64,000 bases of DNA from positions 310,001 to 374,000 of the forward strand of contig JAZGUH010000446.1 of assembly GCA_037893225.1 (NCBI GenBank), written 5' to 3'. Position numbers and translations under genes: made by a program. This stretch comes from Hippasteria phrygiana. Its lineage: Eukaryota; Echinodermata; Asteroidea; Valvatida; Goniasteridae. Every line of letters starts with the position of its first letter. The stretch's first letter is position 1. Below, piece by piece: positions 31,601-42,100 of the stretch. The notes below the pieces were generated by a model that saw only the letters and a program-made list of their open reading frames with translations, had not been told where the DNA came from and did no database searches.

Positions 31601-34168
31601 ACCTATAGAGAATGAGATTGAAGTTACCTGTGCCAGTCCAATATACCTTTTTGTCTTCAGTGTGACGGTCAGGACGAGGTTGTCGTGTGCGCCTGGGATG
31701 GCCAGACGCACATCGTCGATCACTCTCAAGAATCAGTCCGGTTTCACTTCCAGGAGAACGTCTGTGCTTTCTGCGCTGGTAAGTTGGTCGGGTAAATCTT
31801 GCATTCCTCTGCCTTTGCCATTTTGTCCTCAATACAGAGGATAGCCTCTGCACGAGTTGTCTTAATTGTTAATATGTTTCCTCAGTACTTGTTCATGAAT
31901 AAAATTCAGAACCCATTAACCCATTCTAGTCCGGCTGTGATTAATGGGGTGCTGGTATGCTATATCGGCTTGTGCAACCAAGCGTTATGCACACAACAGG
32001 CAAACAATGGTTTTGAATAGGTGCGGGAATGCGCCTATGGATGACAACCGGGAAGGTGGTCTTTTTCAAACCTCGGTTATGCCCGTCGTCCGTATTCATG
32101 GACTTCCCTTACAACAGTATAGCATCTGTACATCAGAGTTGGAGTCGAGTCCCTGCAAGTACTTTCACCAGTACTTTCGCAAGCCCAGTCAGAAGTCCTT
32201 TCATAAAGCCGGTCACAAGTAACTGGATGAACAATGACAGAGGAATGCCTTTGTCAAAGCTCATTTGAATAGCTTGTGCTTGTGATTGGGATTAGGACTG
32301 AAGGGCTTGTGGTGGACTTGCCGGGACTTGCAGGGACTTGCAGGGACTTGCAGGGACTTGTGATGGACTCGACTACATCTCTGCTGTACATACATGTATT
32401 GGTGACATTTGGTAAAACGTATATAGTCTGCCAAAATTGTCCAAGCCCCAGTGAAAAAAAAATGCAACGGGAAACTGTCAATAGTTTCCAGCCCTTGCAT
32501 TAAAATGGCATAAAATGTAATTAAAGGCGCAGGAAAAAGTTGAGTACTTTTTAACTTTTGGCAGTAGGCTTTTTTTTGGTGAACTGGTGAAGCAAAAACT
32601 CACACCCAGCTCATTTGGGCATGACTACATATTGGTCGTTCTGCTTCGATGTTTATTAATTTACCCCACCCATTTCAGAAGATTCAAAGCATTACTTCAT
32701 TCACGCAGGCCAGTACAGCACCACTGGGACCAATAAGCCTTGCCTCGTATACGCGACGTTCAATAAGCGCATCTACATCTACTGGAATGTACAGCTACCC
32801 AGAATTCCCTCAGCCGACCTACAACAGGCGCTGTCAAGCAACGATAAGGTGCAGAAGAAGCTGAAAGAGTTGAACATCGATGGTGAGTCAAAACACCCAT
32901 TCCTAAAAAAAATGAATTTGTAATTGTGAGGAGGCACAGTAGTTTTGTTAAAACAGCCAGAAACTAAGGATGGGACGTTTACACGTTTAAACGTAAACAA
33001 ATTCAAATCTGTTTAGAAATTTTCCCAAAGGTTTCAACGGAACTCAAATTTTCAAAATGGGACCTTGTATTTACCTAATCTACCTTCCAGTTTTATTTAC
33101 AAAGAATCCAGGATCTTTGTAAATTTATTTAAGTTGCAAAGAAATACAAACGTCTTTAGTACTACACAGTGTATACAATTGTTTGTGTTTGATGTTTTCA
33201 ATACGCTGCTGGGACAAGATCAATGCTCGACGTGGACGGCACCTCTCTTTACGTCCTATACAAATACTGGGACTGGCGGCAGCCTTTTTGCAATTGTTGA
33301 CTAAATGTTTAAATGCTACCGGAAAGTTTTGCTAAACGCTTATCCAATTAAACGTAAATTCCCATCCTTACCAGAAACCTGTAAGGCTTTAAATACTGGC
33401 AACTTTTATCAGGGTGAGTTTGGTTTGCATGAGGGGCCAATCATTACCACGGCAACCAATGAATTCAGCTTTGTTTTTATGGTAGTCGACCAATACAAGG
33501 CGTAAAGGCCTACAACAGAGGTGCACCCTTATGTTTTTTCTGGGTCCAGATCTAAATATAGGATACATCTTCAATAGATTTTCAGTTGTGTAGACTTAAT
33601 TTACACTTCAAATAAACTTTCAGTGTGAGTGTGGCAATTGATGAGGACACAGTGCGATCCCTGGGTTTAAGGCATCACGACTTCAGATCATGGGCCATTT
33701 CTTAAATCTGGCTTTGGCCTTGGCTTTTGATAATGTTTAGGTCCTCGGATGTCACAAGGTGTGGGACCCCTTTTGCTGCACATGTCCATCAAAGTCTTAC
33801 ATTTGAACCCAGAGCTGGAGCCTGTTAATTTTATTCAAGTATTCAAGGCTTCAGATTAGCAATGGAGGTGGAGAATAACTAGAGATGGAGCCAAAGCCAG
33901 TTTTCAGAAATGGTCAAAGGGCTCCAGGAACAAAGATACAATTTTTGAGACTGCTAAAATAGGAGAAGAAAGTTCAGTTGCCAGAGCACCAGTACGGTAA
34001 TCTGAAGGTCGCAGTTTCAGGTCCCGCCCTTCTCTTTGTTTACACTAATCACAACACATTTCTTTGTCATATTTTGTTGCAGTGACTGATACCAGCAAAC
34101 TGCGAGAGCTATATCAGTGGTGTTTCTATGGCAACCACACCAAGAAGAAGCCCGAGGAAAAGACGTGA
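28404..34168 (+). CDS. ITFG2: ITFG2 (KICSTOR subunit), C-terminal part, incomplete
   Basis: Exons: 28404-28503, 29797-29897, 30065-30151, 30937-31025, 31661-31778, 32709-32882, 34083-34168 (stop TGA 34166-34168), all with GT/AG. The peptides ALCTLD-like [44 protein letters not shown] and [17 protein letters not shown] match known vertebrate ITFG2 in order. The protein is a beta-propeller-like FG-GAP repeat component of KICSTOR, which recruits GATOR1 to lysosomes in mTORC1 nutrient sensing. About 120 N-terminal residues are missing. So is roughly 100 residues between the first two exons, including the stretch after LIDDI that carries DGDG in vertebrates. The gene is broken, or the assembly is incomplete at the AAATT repeat. 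Confidence 0.9.
28650..29598 (-). mobile_element. L2/CR1-like LINE fragment in an ITFG2 intron
   Basis: Minus-strand frame 28816-29598 encodes the typical RT C-terminal region ([47 protein letters not shown]). The 3' UTR has the AGCGCC..GGCGCTTTACAAATG phrase and an ATT-repeat tail (28654-28683), as in L2/CR1-type elements. The 5' end is truncated at the AAATT repeat. Confidence 0.85.
29599..29768. repeat. (AAATT)n microsatellite
   Basis: About 33 nearly perfect pentanucleotide units, directly between the LINE and the next ITFG2 exon. It is a likely site of assembly collapse, because expected ITFG2 exons are missing here. Confidence 0.95.
31368..31470 (+). repeat. tRNA-derived SINE-like sequence in an ITFG2 intron
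   Basis: GGCAAGATAGCTCAGTCGG (A box) and AGTTCAAATCC (B box) with a closing GTGCCA give a tRNA outline. The anticodon stem does not pair, and a TTTCTTTGTTCACTTTGAAAAT tail follows, as at 3205-3290. It is treated as a SINE, not a tRNA gene. Confidence 0.6.
32320..32361. repeat. 10-bp tandem repeat
   Basis: GGGACTTGCA repeated about four times in an ITFG2 intron. Confidence 0.8.
33970..34052 (+). repeat. degenerate tRNA-like SINE fragment
   Basis: CAGTTGCCAGAGCACC and GGTCGCAGTTTCAGGTCC followed by TTCTCTTTGTTTACAC resemble the SINE at 31368-31470, in decayed form, 30 bases upstream of the last ITFG2 exon. Confidence 0.4.
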
Positions 34169-34955
34169 TAGAGTTCTCATAATCACAACTAGAACAAATA
34201 GTTTTGGGGCAAAATTTCATTTATCATCACAAGTACCAAGACTGAGTAGTATTATTAACAGTTATATTTAAACGGGGTGGCCTCATCAGTTAAAAAACTG
34301 CTATCCCTGAGGGCCCTGTATACAAAAAATGAATAACACTAACATTTAATAACCACTAATAACTCAAGAAAATTAAGATTAATAAAACATATACATGTAA
34401 AGTAAAAACATTATAAATACAAAATAAACAAACAAACAAGATAACCGACAAACAAGAGAAAAATTAAGATTAATAGAACGTTCAAACATAAACATATAAA
34501 CATAAATATAGAATAAAATGGACTAAGTATAATACAAAATATATATATAATATAAATATAAAAATGAAACAGTTATTTAGATAAGAAACACCAATTTTAC
34601 CGTAAATAAATAATTACTAAATTCAAACGAGATAAAAATATAAAAAGTCTTATTCAGAAGGAAAACACAAAACGTACCCCCCATAAACCAAATCCAGATG
34701 CAAACGAAATATTTAATGAAATTTAAAATACAAACGGCATGCAACCTAATATAAACAAATAAGATCAAAGATAAAGGACAACAAATAATAGAAAGCATAA
34801 TGATATTATAGAGATTTAAAATATATTTTAAAATATACATATAAAACAAACATCCAGCAAAACTATAAAAACAATATAGAATTGCAAAAAATTAAGGTTA
34901 GAGTTAAAACAATAATTAAGCAAAAGAGAAAATAAGAAGGACAGCATTATTAAAA
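34169..34955. other. AT-rich 3' flank of ITFG2
   Basis: No gene. AATAAA at 34381-34386 is a plausible polyadenylation signal about 210 bases after the stop. The rest is A-rich with TATA and AAATA repeats up to the start of the right duplicated block. Confidence 0.6.
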
Positions 34956-36186
34956 TTCAGCTAATAGAGAACTTCTAAATTTGGATAGTGACTCGTACTG
35001 TCTCTGTGAGCTTCTCAACTTGTTCCATGCCAAGGTCCCAAGATATTGGAAGGTGCGTTTTCCTGCATTAGTCTTAGGAACAAATGACATGCATAATGAG
35101 CCGTTTGATAGCGACCGGGTGCCAATTGAATGACATGGTACCTCAAAGCGAGAATTAGGATATTTCGGGTTTAATTTATTAACACATTTGTAAACTTCAC
35201 ACATTCTGTTATAATGCCAGCATAGAGGGAGAGCAGTCCATGAAAGGGCCTTATGAAGTTCGGCAATATGAGTCCTATAATCGGCATTGAGGATCAGTCT
35301 GGCGAGGCGATTGTGTAATTTGATAAGCTTTTCGGAATTACCGTTTGAACAACTGGACCACGCAACGCTAATCGAACAAAGGCAAGACCATGACACAACT
35401 AAGCATTTTAAATATGGAAGGAGGGAGGGCAAGGTCTGGCCGAACGTCGAAGAAATCCAATTTTATTAGAGATTTTCTTAGCGATGTAATCAATTTGTTC
35501 AGACCAGGATAGACATTCGTCTAGCATTACCCCGAGGTACTTATATACTTTGACGCGCTCAATGACGTCACCATTCAAAGTGATTTGATGAATTTCCTTA
35601 AATTGAGATAATCGTCGGCGAGTACCAAGGAGCATGAACTTAGTTTTGCTAACGTTCAAAGTAAGCTTATGTTCATGTAACCACTTACTCACTTGCTCTA
35701 AGCCTGTATTTATGTCCTTGATAAATGCCGACGATGTACCGCTGAACATTATTATTGTATCATCTGCATACATATTTATTTTGCATTGAGGAACGGTTAT
35801 ACTTGTAGGAAGGGAGTTAATATAAATAGTAAAAAGCAAAGGCCCTAGGATCGAGCCTTGGGGAACTCCAACCCTAACACCGGCTACATTAAATAGAACA
35901 CCGTCTATGTGTGTGGCTTGCATTCTTCCACTTAAGTACGATTCAAACCATGTAAGTTCTAGGCCCATGACTCGGCAGCTCTGCAATCTTGACAATAATA
36001 TTTCATGGTCAACTGTGTCAAACGCCTTTTTTAGGTCCAGAAAAATTGCACCTGTCACACTACCTAAATCCATGCCATGCAGAATAAAATCGACAACATC
36101 TAGTACTGTTGTCTGGGTCGAATGATGCGGTCTGAACCTCGATTGCTGATCTGCAAAGAAATTCTTCTTACCAAGATCATCTTGTC
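34956..36186 (-). mobile_element. 5'-truncated non-LTR retrotransposon, dead copy (right)
   Basis: Same RT fragment as 538-1780, with motifs A-C intact (DLKKAFDTVDHE, GVPQGSILGPL, MYADDTI) in 35408-36073. A separate deletion around 35370-35410 breaks the frame before the C-terminal part (34950-35432). Confidence 0.85.
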
Positions 36187-36808
36187 AGACTGTCCTCCCC
36201 TCCTGGTTATTATTACTTACCCTCTGTGCACAATGGACTGATCCATTAGGCTCCGCCCCCTTGAGGCATTGACAAATCACTGCCTATCAGTCATACATGT
36301 CAAACATTGATTGGACCATGGTCTCTGCTGTGATTGGTTAATATGTCAATGGGCGGAGCTTATTGGATTAGTCCATTGATACAGCTAAAAACTGCTTGCA
36401 TCCAGTTCTGCAGGTCCGAGATGTACTACATGTTTTCAGTTGCTATTTTCGCCCATGTTTGATACCACAAGCCCGCAAAGTGTAAATAATTGTGACTCGC
36501 TCTGGTAAAAGGTATATTATGTCGCAAAATATGAAAAATGAGTTTTATGTATGTTTGAAAAGCCCGCAATTTAAGCTTTCATTTGGTACATGATAGAGCT
36601 CCAAAGCCCTTTCCGTTCTGGAGATATCGCGTTTTTGCATATTAATTAGTTGTATGGAGTTCAAATTGCACAACAGAGAAAACAGGCTTTGAAATAGCTA
36701 GTTCTAATACAATGCAATGGAACAATGCACTCTTAAAAGGGTATTTTTTCACTTTATTCACTGAAATCTACATTGTTGTGCACCAAACCTGAAACTTTAG
36801 ATATTTAA
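36187..36808. other. noncoding spacer, right block
   Basis: Counterpart of 1781-2371. No gene. It ends at the TTAA (36805-36808) used by the next element. Confidence 0.6.
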
Positions 36809-38329
36809 AGAGGAAAGAAAACCAATTTACATTTTTCCACTTTAGTCGCTTTTCTGAGAGCTTATGCCTCCACAAACCTAACAAAGTAGGTTTGAAGAGT
36901 TTATGCATGGATTTGGCAATTTTAGAGAAGTTTTACTTTGGAGTCTCTTTCGCTCAGAATCAGAAAAGCTCAGGGTCAACCGCGTGTTTACAATCCAATC
37001 GTGTGACGTAGCTGCGTAGAGATAGATGACGTCACTATGCGAGTGCCCATTGTGTTTCTAAGCGTGCATGTATTATATGTGTGTGTGTACTATGTGTTGG
37101 TTTTGTCCTATTTTTAATGTTCCTGTCGGTGCATATTGCATGAACGTTGCACTGATGAGTTTTTCATTATTTTTTTAATGGGGTCGTTGTGGAGCAGGAA
37201 GCTTACTCGTGTCTTATTCATCCATATTTTGACACTAAAATTTGGGTTTGGAATTTGTGTGGATGGAGAGATATACCGTACCCTGTGGACAAATGGTGCC
37301 GGATATGGGGGGAATTCACTTAGCCTTTGATTTGAGTAGCGCTGCTCAACCCTACACAACTGGTAACCTGACCATTATGTGCTATTCGAGGTCAAGATAC
37401 GTTTACCAGTGAATAGTCTATGGGGGTTTGCTTAAGTACAGGGACAAAGGGGAGAACAATGCCATGTCTCCACAGGGATGCAAAAACGCGGAAATGTGGA
37501 TGGATTTGTGTGTGCGCCGCGAACATAGTCTGGTAACTGCATTGTATCTGTCTCGATGAAATTAATCAAAAAATTTGCTGGCCTGATGACGTTTCCAACT
37601 TAAGCAATTAAGTTCTTTCTCAAAGGCATTTGCCTTTGAGAAAGAACTTGCTTAAGTTCGAAACGTCAGGCCAGCTAATTTTTTGATTTGTATATTTCAG
37701 GTCCATTTAGTCAGTCAGCAGTTTGCAACAGTTTAATTCATTTTCAATTAAATGAAAACATCACAGTGACGTCGCGATACGTACAGACGTACACGTACTT
37801 TTATGACACCGGGTCGCCGTGGACAAAATTTTCGCTCTGGAATAATGGCAGAATCTGATGGCTCGTGGGAGGAGTATAGCGTAGATTCTGAAGATTTTCA
37901 GCTGCATAATACTTATCAACTGTAATACATTCGAGCTCTGAATAACTCCAAAAGTAAGCTAGGAAGGCCGTGAATTCGGCAAAAATTGCCAAGAAAGTAC
38001 GACCAGCTGACGACGAAAATGTCATAACACACACGTGGATGATATAGTGCCAACACGCTGCAGACTAGACGTGGTGGCCGCGCTGCTGGTCCACTGAGGC
38101 CAGCGCCAAGTAAGCGCACACGTCATAAGGTCATATGCAACATTTGCACCTTAATGACCTTTGCAGGAATTGAGATCAAACGCTCACTCCAAGGGGAAAT
38201 TTTAGTCTCTGTTTTTTCAATGAAATAAATTGTAATCGTTCTTTACCAATTTGTATTCGGTCAGAATAATATACAAGCTATCAGAAAAGCCAATAAAGCG
38301 GAAAAATGCAACTTGGTTTTCTTTCCTCT
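36809..38329. mobile_element. 1.5-kb TTAA-targeting DNA transposon (non-autonomous)
   Basis: Inverted ends AGAGGAAAGAAAACCAA.. of about 31 bp differ at two positions, and the element is flanked by TTAA on both sides (36805-36808, 38330-38333). The left block has a single TTAA at 2368-2371. TTAA duplications are known for piggyBac, Kolobok and Sola3; the AG-start favours Kolobok-like, by inference. A short frame at 37846-37926 (MAESDGSWEEYSVDSED) may be a coding remnant. No transposase is seen. Confidence 0.85.
37558..37690. repeat. large hairpin inside the TTAA element
   Basis: Two arms of about 60 bases are near-perfect inverted copies (AATCAAAAAATT, GCTGGCCTGA, GACGTTTC, CTTAAG, AAGTTCTTTCTCAAAGGCA) with almost no loop at GGCATTTGCC. 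It could be a fold-back MITE nested in the element. Confidence 0.8.
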
Positions 38330-38333
38330 TTAA

Positions 38334-39047
38334 GGTGTCATTAAAGACAAAAACAAAAAATGAATTTTGACGAAAAATTTCACCCTCTCAACGTTGTAAC
38401 TCGACGTTTTAGACAGTATGCTCTGTCCGTCCTCAGGAGACTCCTGAATTCAAATGCACATTTTTCAGGCACCAGGGTTTTGTCTTTGTGATACTGGTTA
38501 TTGATTTTTCTGTAGTCTGTCTGAATTTTTTTTTTTTTTGGGGGGGGGGGGTCCCTACTTGGTTATGAAAGCAGATCAAGTTTCATTCTCAAAATTAGTC
38601 ATTTTCTCCGGTGACGTCATTAATTTATTTTCATACTTGTCCCTATGCCAACATTATTTATATTTACCGAAAACAATTCAATAATGGAATAAATAGATAT
38701 AGCTGCAAGTTATCGACTGCTGTGTCGTTTATTTCCTTCATTGTGTGGATTTTCTTTTATTCGTCAAACAATTCACAAGGGAAACTGAATAGGTAAATTT
38801 GAATACATTTTCAAAGTATTTACTTTGTGTATTTACAAAGTGTTTACTTTGAAAATGGATTTTCTATTATATTAAAGTGTCTGACGAGAATTGTGGTGGA
38901 AGCTATAGACAATTTAAAGAATGTACTGTTCGTACTCTAAGTTTCACCCTGATAAATTTTTTTCTTAAATATAAATTGCTATTTTGCTAGAATACAATTG
39001 TGCACTTTTGGACGAGACTTCAAACGAAAACCCAACAAAGTTTACAA
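38334..39047. other. noncoding spacer between the TTAA element and the SINE
   Basis: Counterpart of 2372-3454 with deletions. No gene seen. It includes a T-run/G-run near 38527-38550. Confidence 0.6.
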
Positions 39048-39355
39048 GGTGGCATGGGTGGCTTGTGCATAAAGCGCTCGCCTCTCACCAATGTGGCCCG
39101 GGTTCGATTCCCGGCTCGGACCATGTGTAAGTAGGGTTGTGCATTGGTTCTCTCCTGTGCTACGAGGGTTTTTCTCCGGGTCCTCCGGCTTTCCTCCCTC
39201 CGTAAAAATCAAACACTTTCGATCTCTGGCTGTGCTCTGTGTTCATGGGTCGATGTGGCCTGGAGGGGCGATGGGGCGCCGTAATTACTCGACACCCCAG
39301 CTGCGAGTAAGGATGATTAGCCTCCCAAATTATACAAATTATTAAAAGAATAAAA
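39048..39355 (+). mobile_element. tRNA-derived SINE (right copy)
   Basis: Second copy of 3455-3760, with B box GGTTCGATTCC and the CTCCGGGTCCTCCGG body; about 12 bases shorter near the ATATATGGG phrase. Confidence 0.7.
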
Positions 39356-39835
39356 GCCTTCTGGAGGGTTGCAGACGACCAAAATGAGTCTGAAATGTTT
39401 TGTTTTCGTTAAAATAGAACGTGCTAAAATACTTAGAACAAAAACTTTATGAAAAGCACGGACGGTATATCTTTTATGACAAAATGCGAACTGGCTGATA
39501 ATTTTTTAACTGAAAAATGACGATGCAAAACATCCACTACTTCCGATCGCACAAAAGCACGGACACGGCATCTTCCAAAACAAAAATTCAGGGTTGTAGT
39601 AAATGTACCCCTAATTTTCAAAGTTAAAATAATTCAATATTCACTGAGAGTATGAAATTTATAATGATTGTTTTGGGATACGTTTATAGTGGTTTCTGGA
39701 AATTCTGGTTTGTAGTATGAGGTTGTAGTAGACTACAGTATTTGAATGATTCATTATGAGACGGTAAGCAAAAATTTAATATCTGTGGCTGGATATTGAA
39801 GTAAATTATGACAAACTCGATGGCCGAATTGTGCA

Positions 39836-39955
39836 GGTAAGCACTTATCCAGAACCACCAAAATGACATCGTCGCGCCTTGTGCCTATTCAATAAATAAC
39901 TTTCATTAATACATGACGATGTCGTTTTGGTTGTTCTGGAACAACAGTGCCTTCC
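39836..39955. mobile_element. 120-bp MITE with 9-bp target duplication
   Basis: Flanked by AATTGTGCA at 39827-39835 and 39956-39964; the left block has one copy (4249-4257). The ends are inverted over about 40 bases (GGTAAGCACT.. and GGAAGGCACT.., then CCAGAAC, ACCAAAA, GACATCGTC). A 9-bp duplication fits Mutator-like elements. Confidence 0.85.
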
Positions 39956-39964
39956 AATTGTGCA

Positions 39965-41234
39965 CCATCTCCTCGACGAGGCATCGTCATGCCAACCCCG
40001 AGTGCCATTGATGAAAACATCGTGTTCACAGATCAGTTTTCAATGCCGTGAGGAATATCGTCAATTTGCACCAGTACCATAGCCTGGAGTTCCATATATT
40101 TTATTCCATACATAATTTTATGTATGTAAACTGTACTAGGCTGTATATCGTTGAAACATGAAAAACATATAATTATTAATTCTAGCTCATTTAAGTCAAG
40201 CTGCCAGCACAATCTGATGTACCTGGCTAAAAATAGACATCTACGATAACAGGCAGGTAGATTTCTATTTTCAATTCAAATTTAAGGACGACACAGTAGC
40301 GTAGGCCGTACCCGGGGGGGGGGGGATTTAAAGTCTAAATCAGGACGCTTATAGAAGCAAAATCAGGATGGTTAAAATTAGTTAAACTGGAAAAAAATTA
40401 TATTTTGCAACGGGCAAACAAAACCCTGGCTACGCGCCTGGTACGTCAACATTTACCCTAATTATATTTCTTACCCGTTTCCAGAGTTTGTATTTCTCGG
40501 TGTACAATTTCACGGTGATTGTACCAGAGACAAAGTGAAAACAATTTGTCTGACGCAATAGTCCAAAACCAGGTTGTTCGTCAACCAAAATGCAGAATTT
40601 GAAGTATACTATAAATGACACGAAATGGGATAAGTCGTATGATTCTATTCGCTCATCCCATGTGCCTCAAGTTATCTCTTGCGCACGCAATCGGATGTTT
40701 TTCTTGTTCTTTTTTTTATGGGTATCGCCCAACACAAGGTCAAAAGGTCACTCAAGGTGTGGGCTACAAAAGACAAGAAAAGACAGAAATCACAGGGATA
40801 GAAGGTATCTATTCACATTTCGTTTGAATTGTGAAATAATTATAGGTGGAAGGGAAGCAGGTTACATGTAAAGGAGTTCCAAAGAGAGGCAGTATGAGGG
40901 GGAAAACTCGAACTTATCTCAAAGTACTAGCCTTTGGATCAACAACAGCGAAAGGTTATGACGAGAAAGCCAGGCGAGAAGAGTGCCTGAAAGTGTGGAC
41001 CGGGGAAGATGGTGAAAAGCTACTGAAACACCTTACATGATAGTGAGGATTTATATCCGCCTACTTTTGCAAATAGGACTAAAATGTATACTCGCTAATT
41101 TTGTGGTCGGTTGTCATAGTGACATTGTCGACGGTAATACTTATGAGAGTACACCAAATTCACTGAAAAGGCCATACAATATTATTAACACACGGATGGA
41201 AATTGATATGCATTATACAACATAAGCCTCGTAC
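39965..41234. other. spacer with empty THAP-element site
   Basis: Counterpart of 4258-6887 without the transposon (single AT at 40507-40508). It holds the small conserved open frame at 40846-41040 (see 6505-6699). No firm gene. Confidence 0.5.
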
Positions 41235-41711
41235 TACGGAGCTCTATAAGTGCCAACCCAAATGTTGAGATCCTGACATATTTTGTCTCCGCAGGTTGAC
41301 GACATGTTACAGTAAGATGACGACATATGAAAATAGGATGTCGACATCCTGAAAATCGGATGCCGAGATACTTAGATACTTGATCGCGGGATGACGACAT
41401 CCTGATAACAGGAATACGACATCCTGATAGCAGGAAGACGACATCCTGATAGCAGGAAGTCGACACCCTGAGTTAATTTATCACGGGATGACAACATCAT
41501 AAAAATAGGATGCCGACATCCAGAGATAATTAATCAGCATGTCGTAATGCCGTGATAAATTGTCTGAGTATGTCGTCATCCTAATATTGTGGGATATCGT
41601 CATCCCGTGATAAGTTATCGCAGGATGTCGTCATCTGACCTGTAATGTCGTCCTGAGATAAAAGCAATGGCAGGATCTCAACAAGTCGGATGGCACTTCA
41701 GGGGCTTCGTA
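41235..41711. mobile_element. fold-back element with GACGACAT subrepeats (right)
   Basis: Longer version of 6888-7245. Extra GGAAGACGACATCCTGATA-type units at 41330-41460 account for the length difference. Confidence 0.7.
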
Positions 41712-42054
41712 TCTTCCCGCATGGTTTAGGTTGATTAATTAGTTAGTTCTTCAAGTAGATGGTATTGTTGGCCCAATGCCGTCACAGCGCCGGTGTGAGC
41801 ACATAGGCCTATAGGCCCTAATGAATTCGTAATTGGTCTGGCATCAAGGGCAAATAACTCGCAAATGAATGGTCTCTTTTTCTCATTATGAGCTTTTCAC
41901 AAAACTGCAGTAAAAAAAAATCAATAAATAAATAAACGTTTGACGCTTGACACCGTAGTGCAGTACCCATGGAAACGCCACAGTTCGTTAGGACGCAATT
42001 CCCGTATACTGGAGGTTGTCATGCATAATCTCTCCGCTAACTTGAGTCCATTGG

Positions 42055-42061
42055 TATAAAA
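42055..42061 (+). promoter_or_regulatory. TATA box of gene copy 3
   Basis: TATAAAA, 40 bases before the ATG at 42101; same placement as in copy 1. Confidence 0.65.
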
Positions 42062-42100
42062 CAATCCCGAGTAAAACTGTCGCAACATTTCGCACGCAGA

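Noticed and set aside
34577..34849. 90-codon hydrophobic minus-strand frame
   Set aside because: AT-rich low-complexity DNA; the hydrophobic composition follows from AT codons.
37801..38119. Two overlapping minus-strand frames in the TTAA element
   Set aside because: No motif recognised; only a short opposite-strand MAESDGSWEEY frame looks coding-like and it too is brief.
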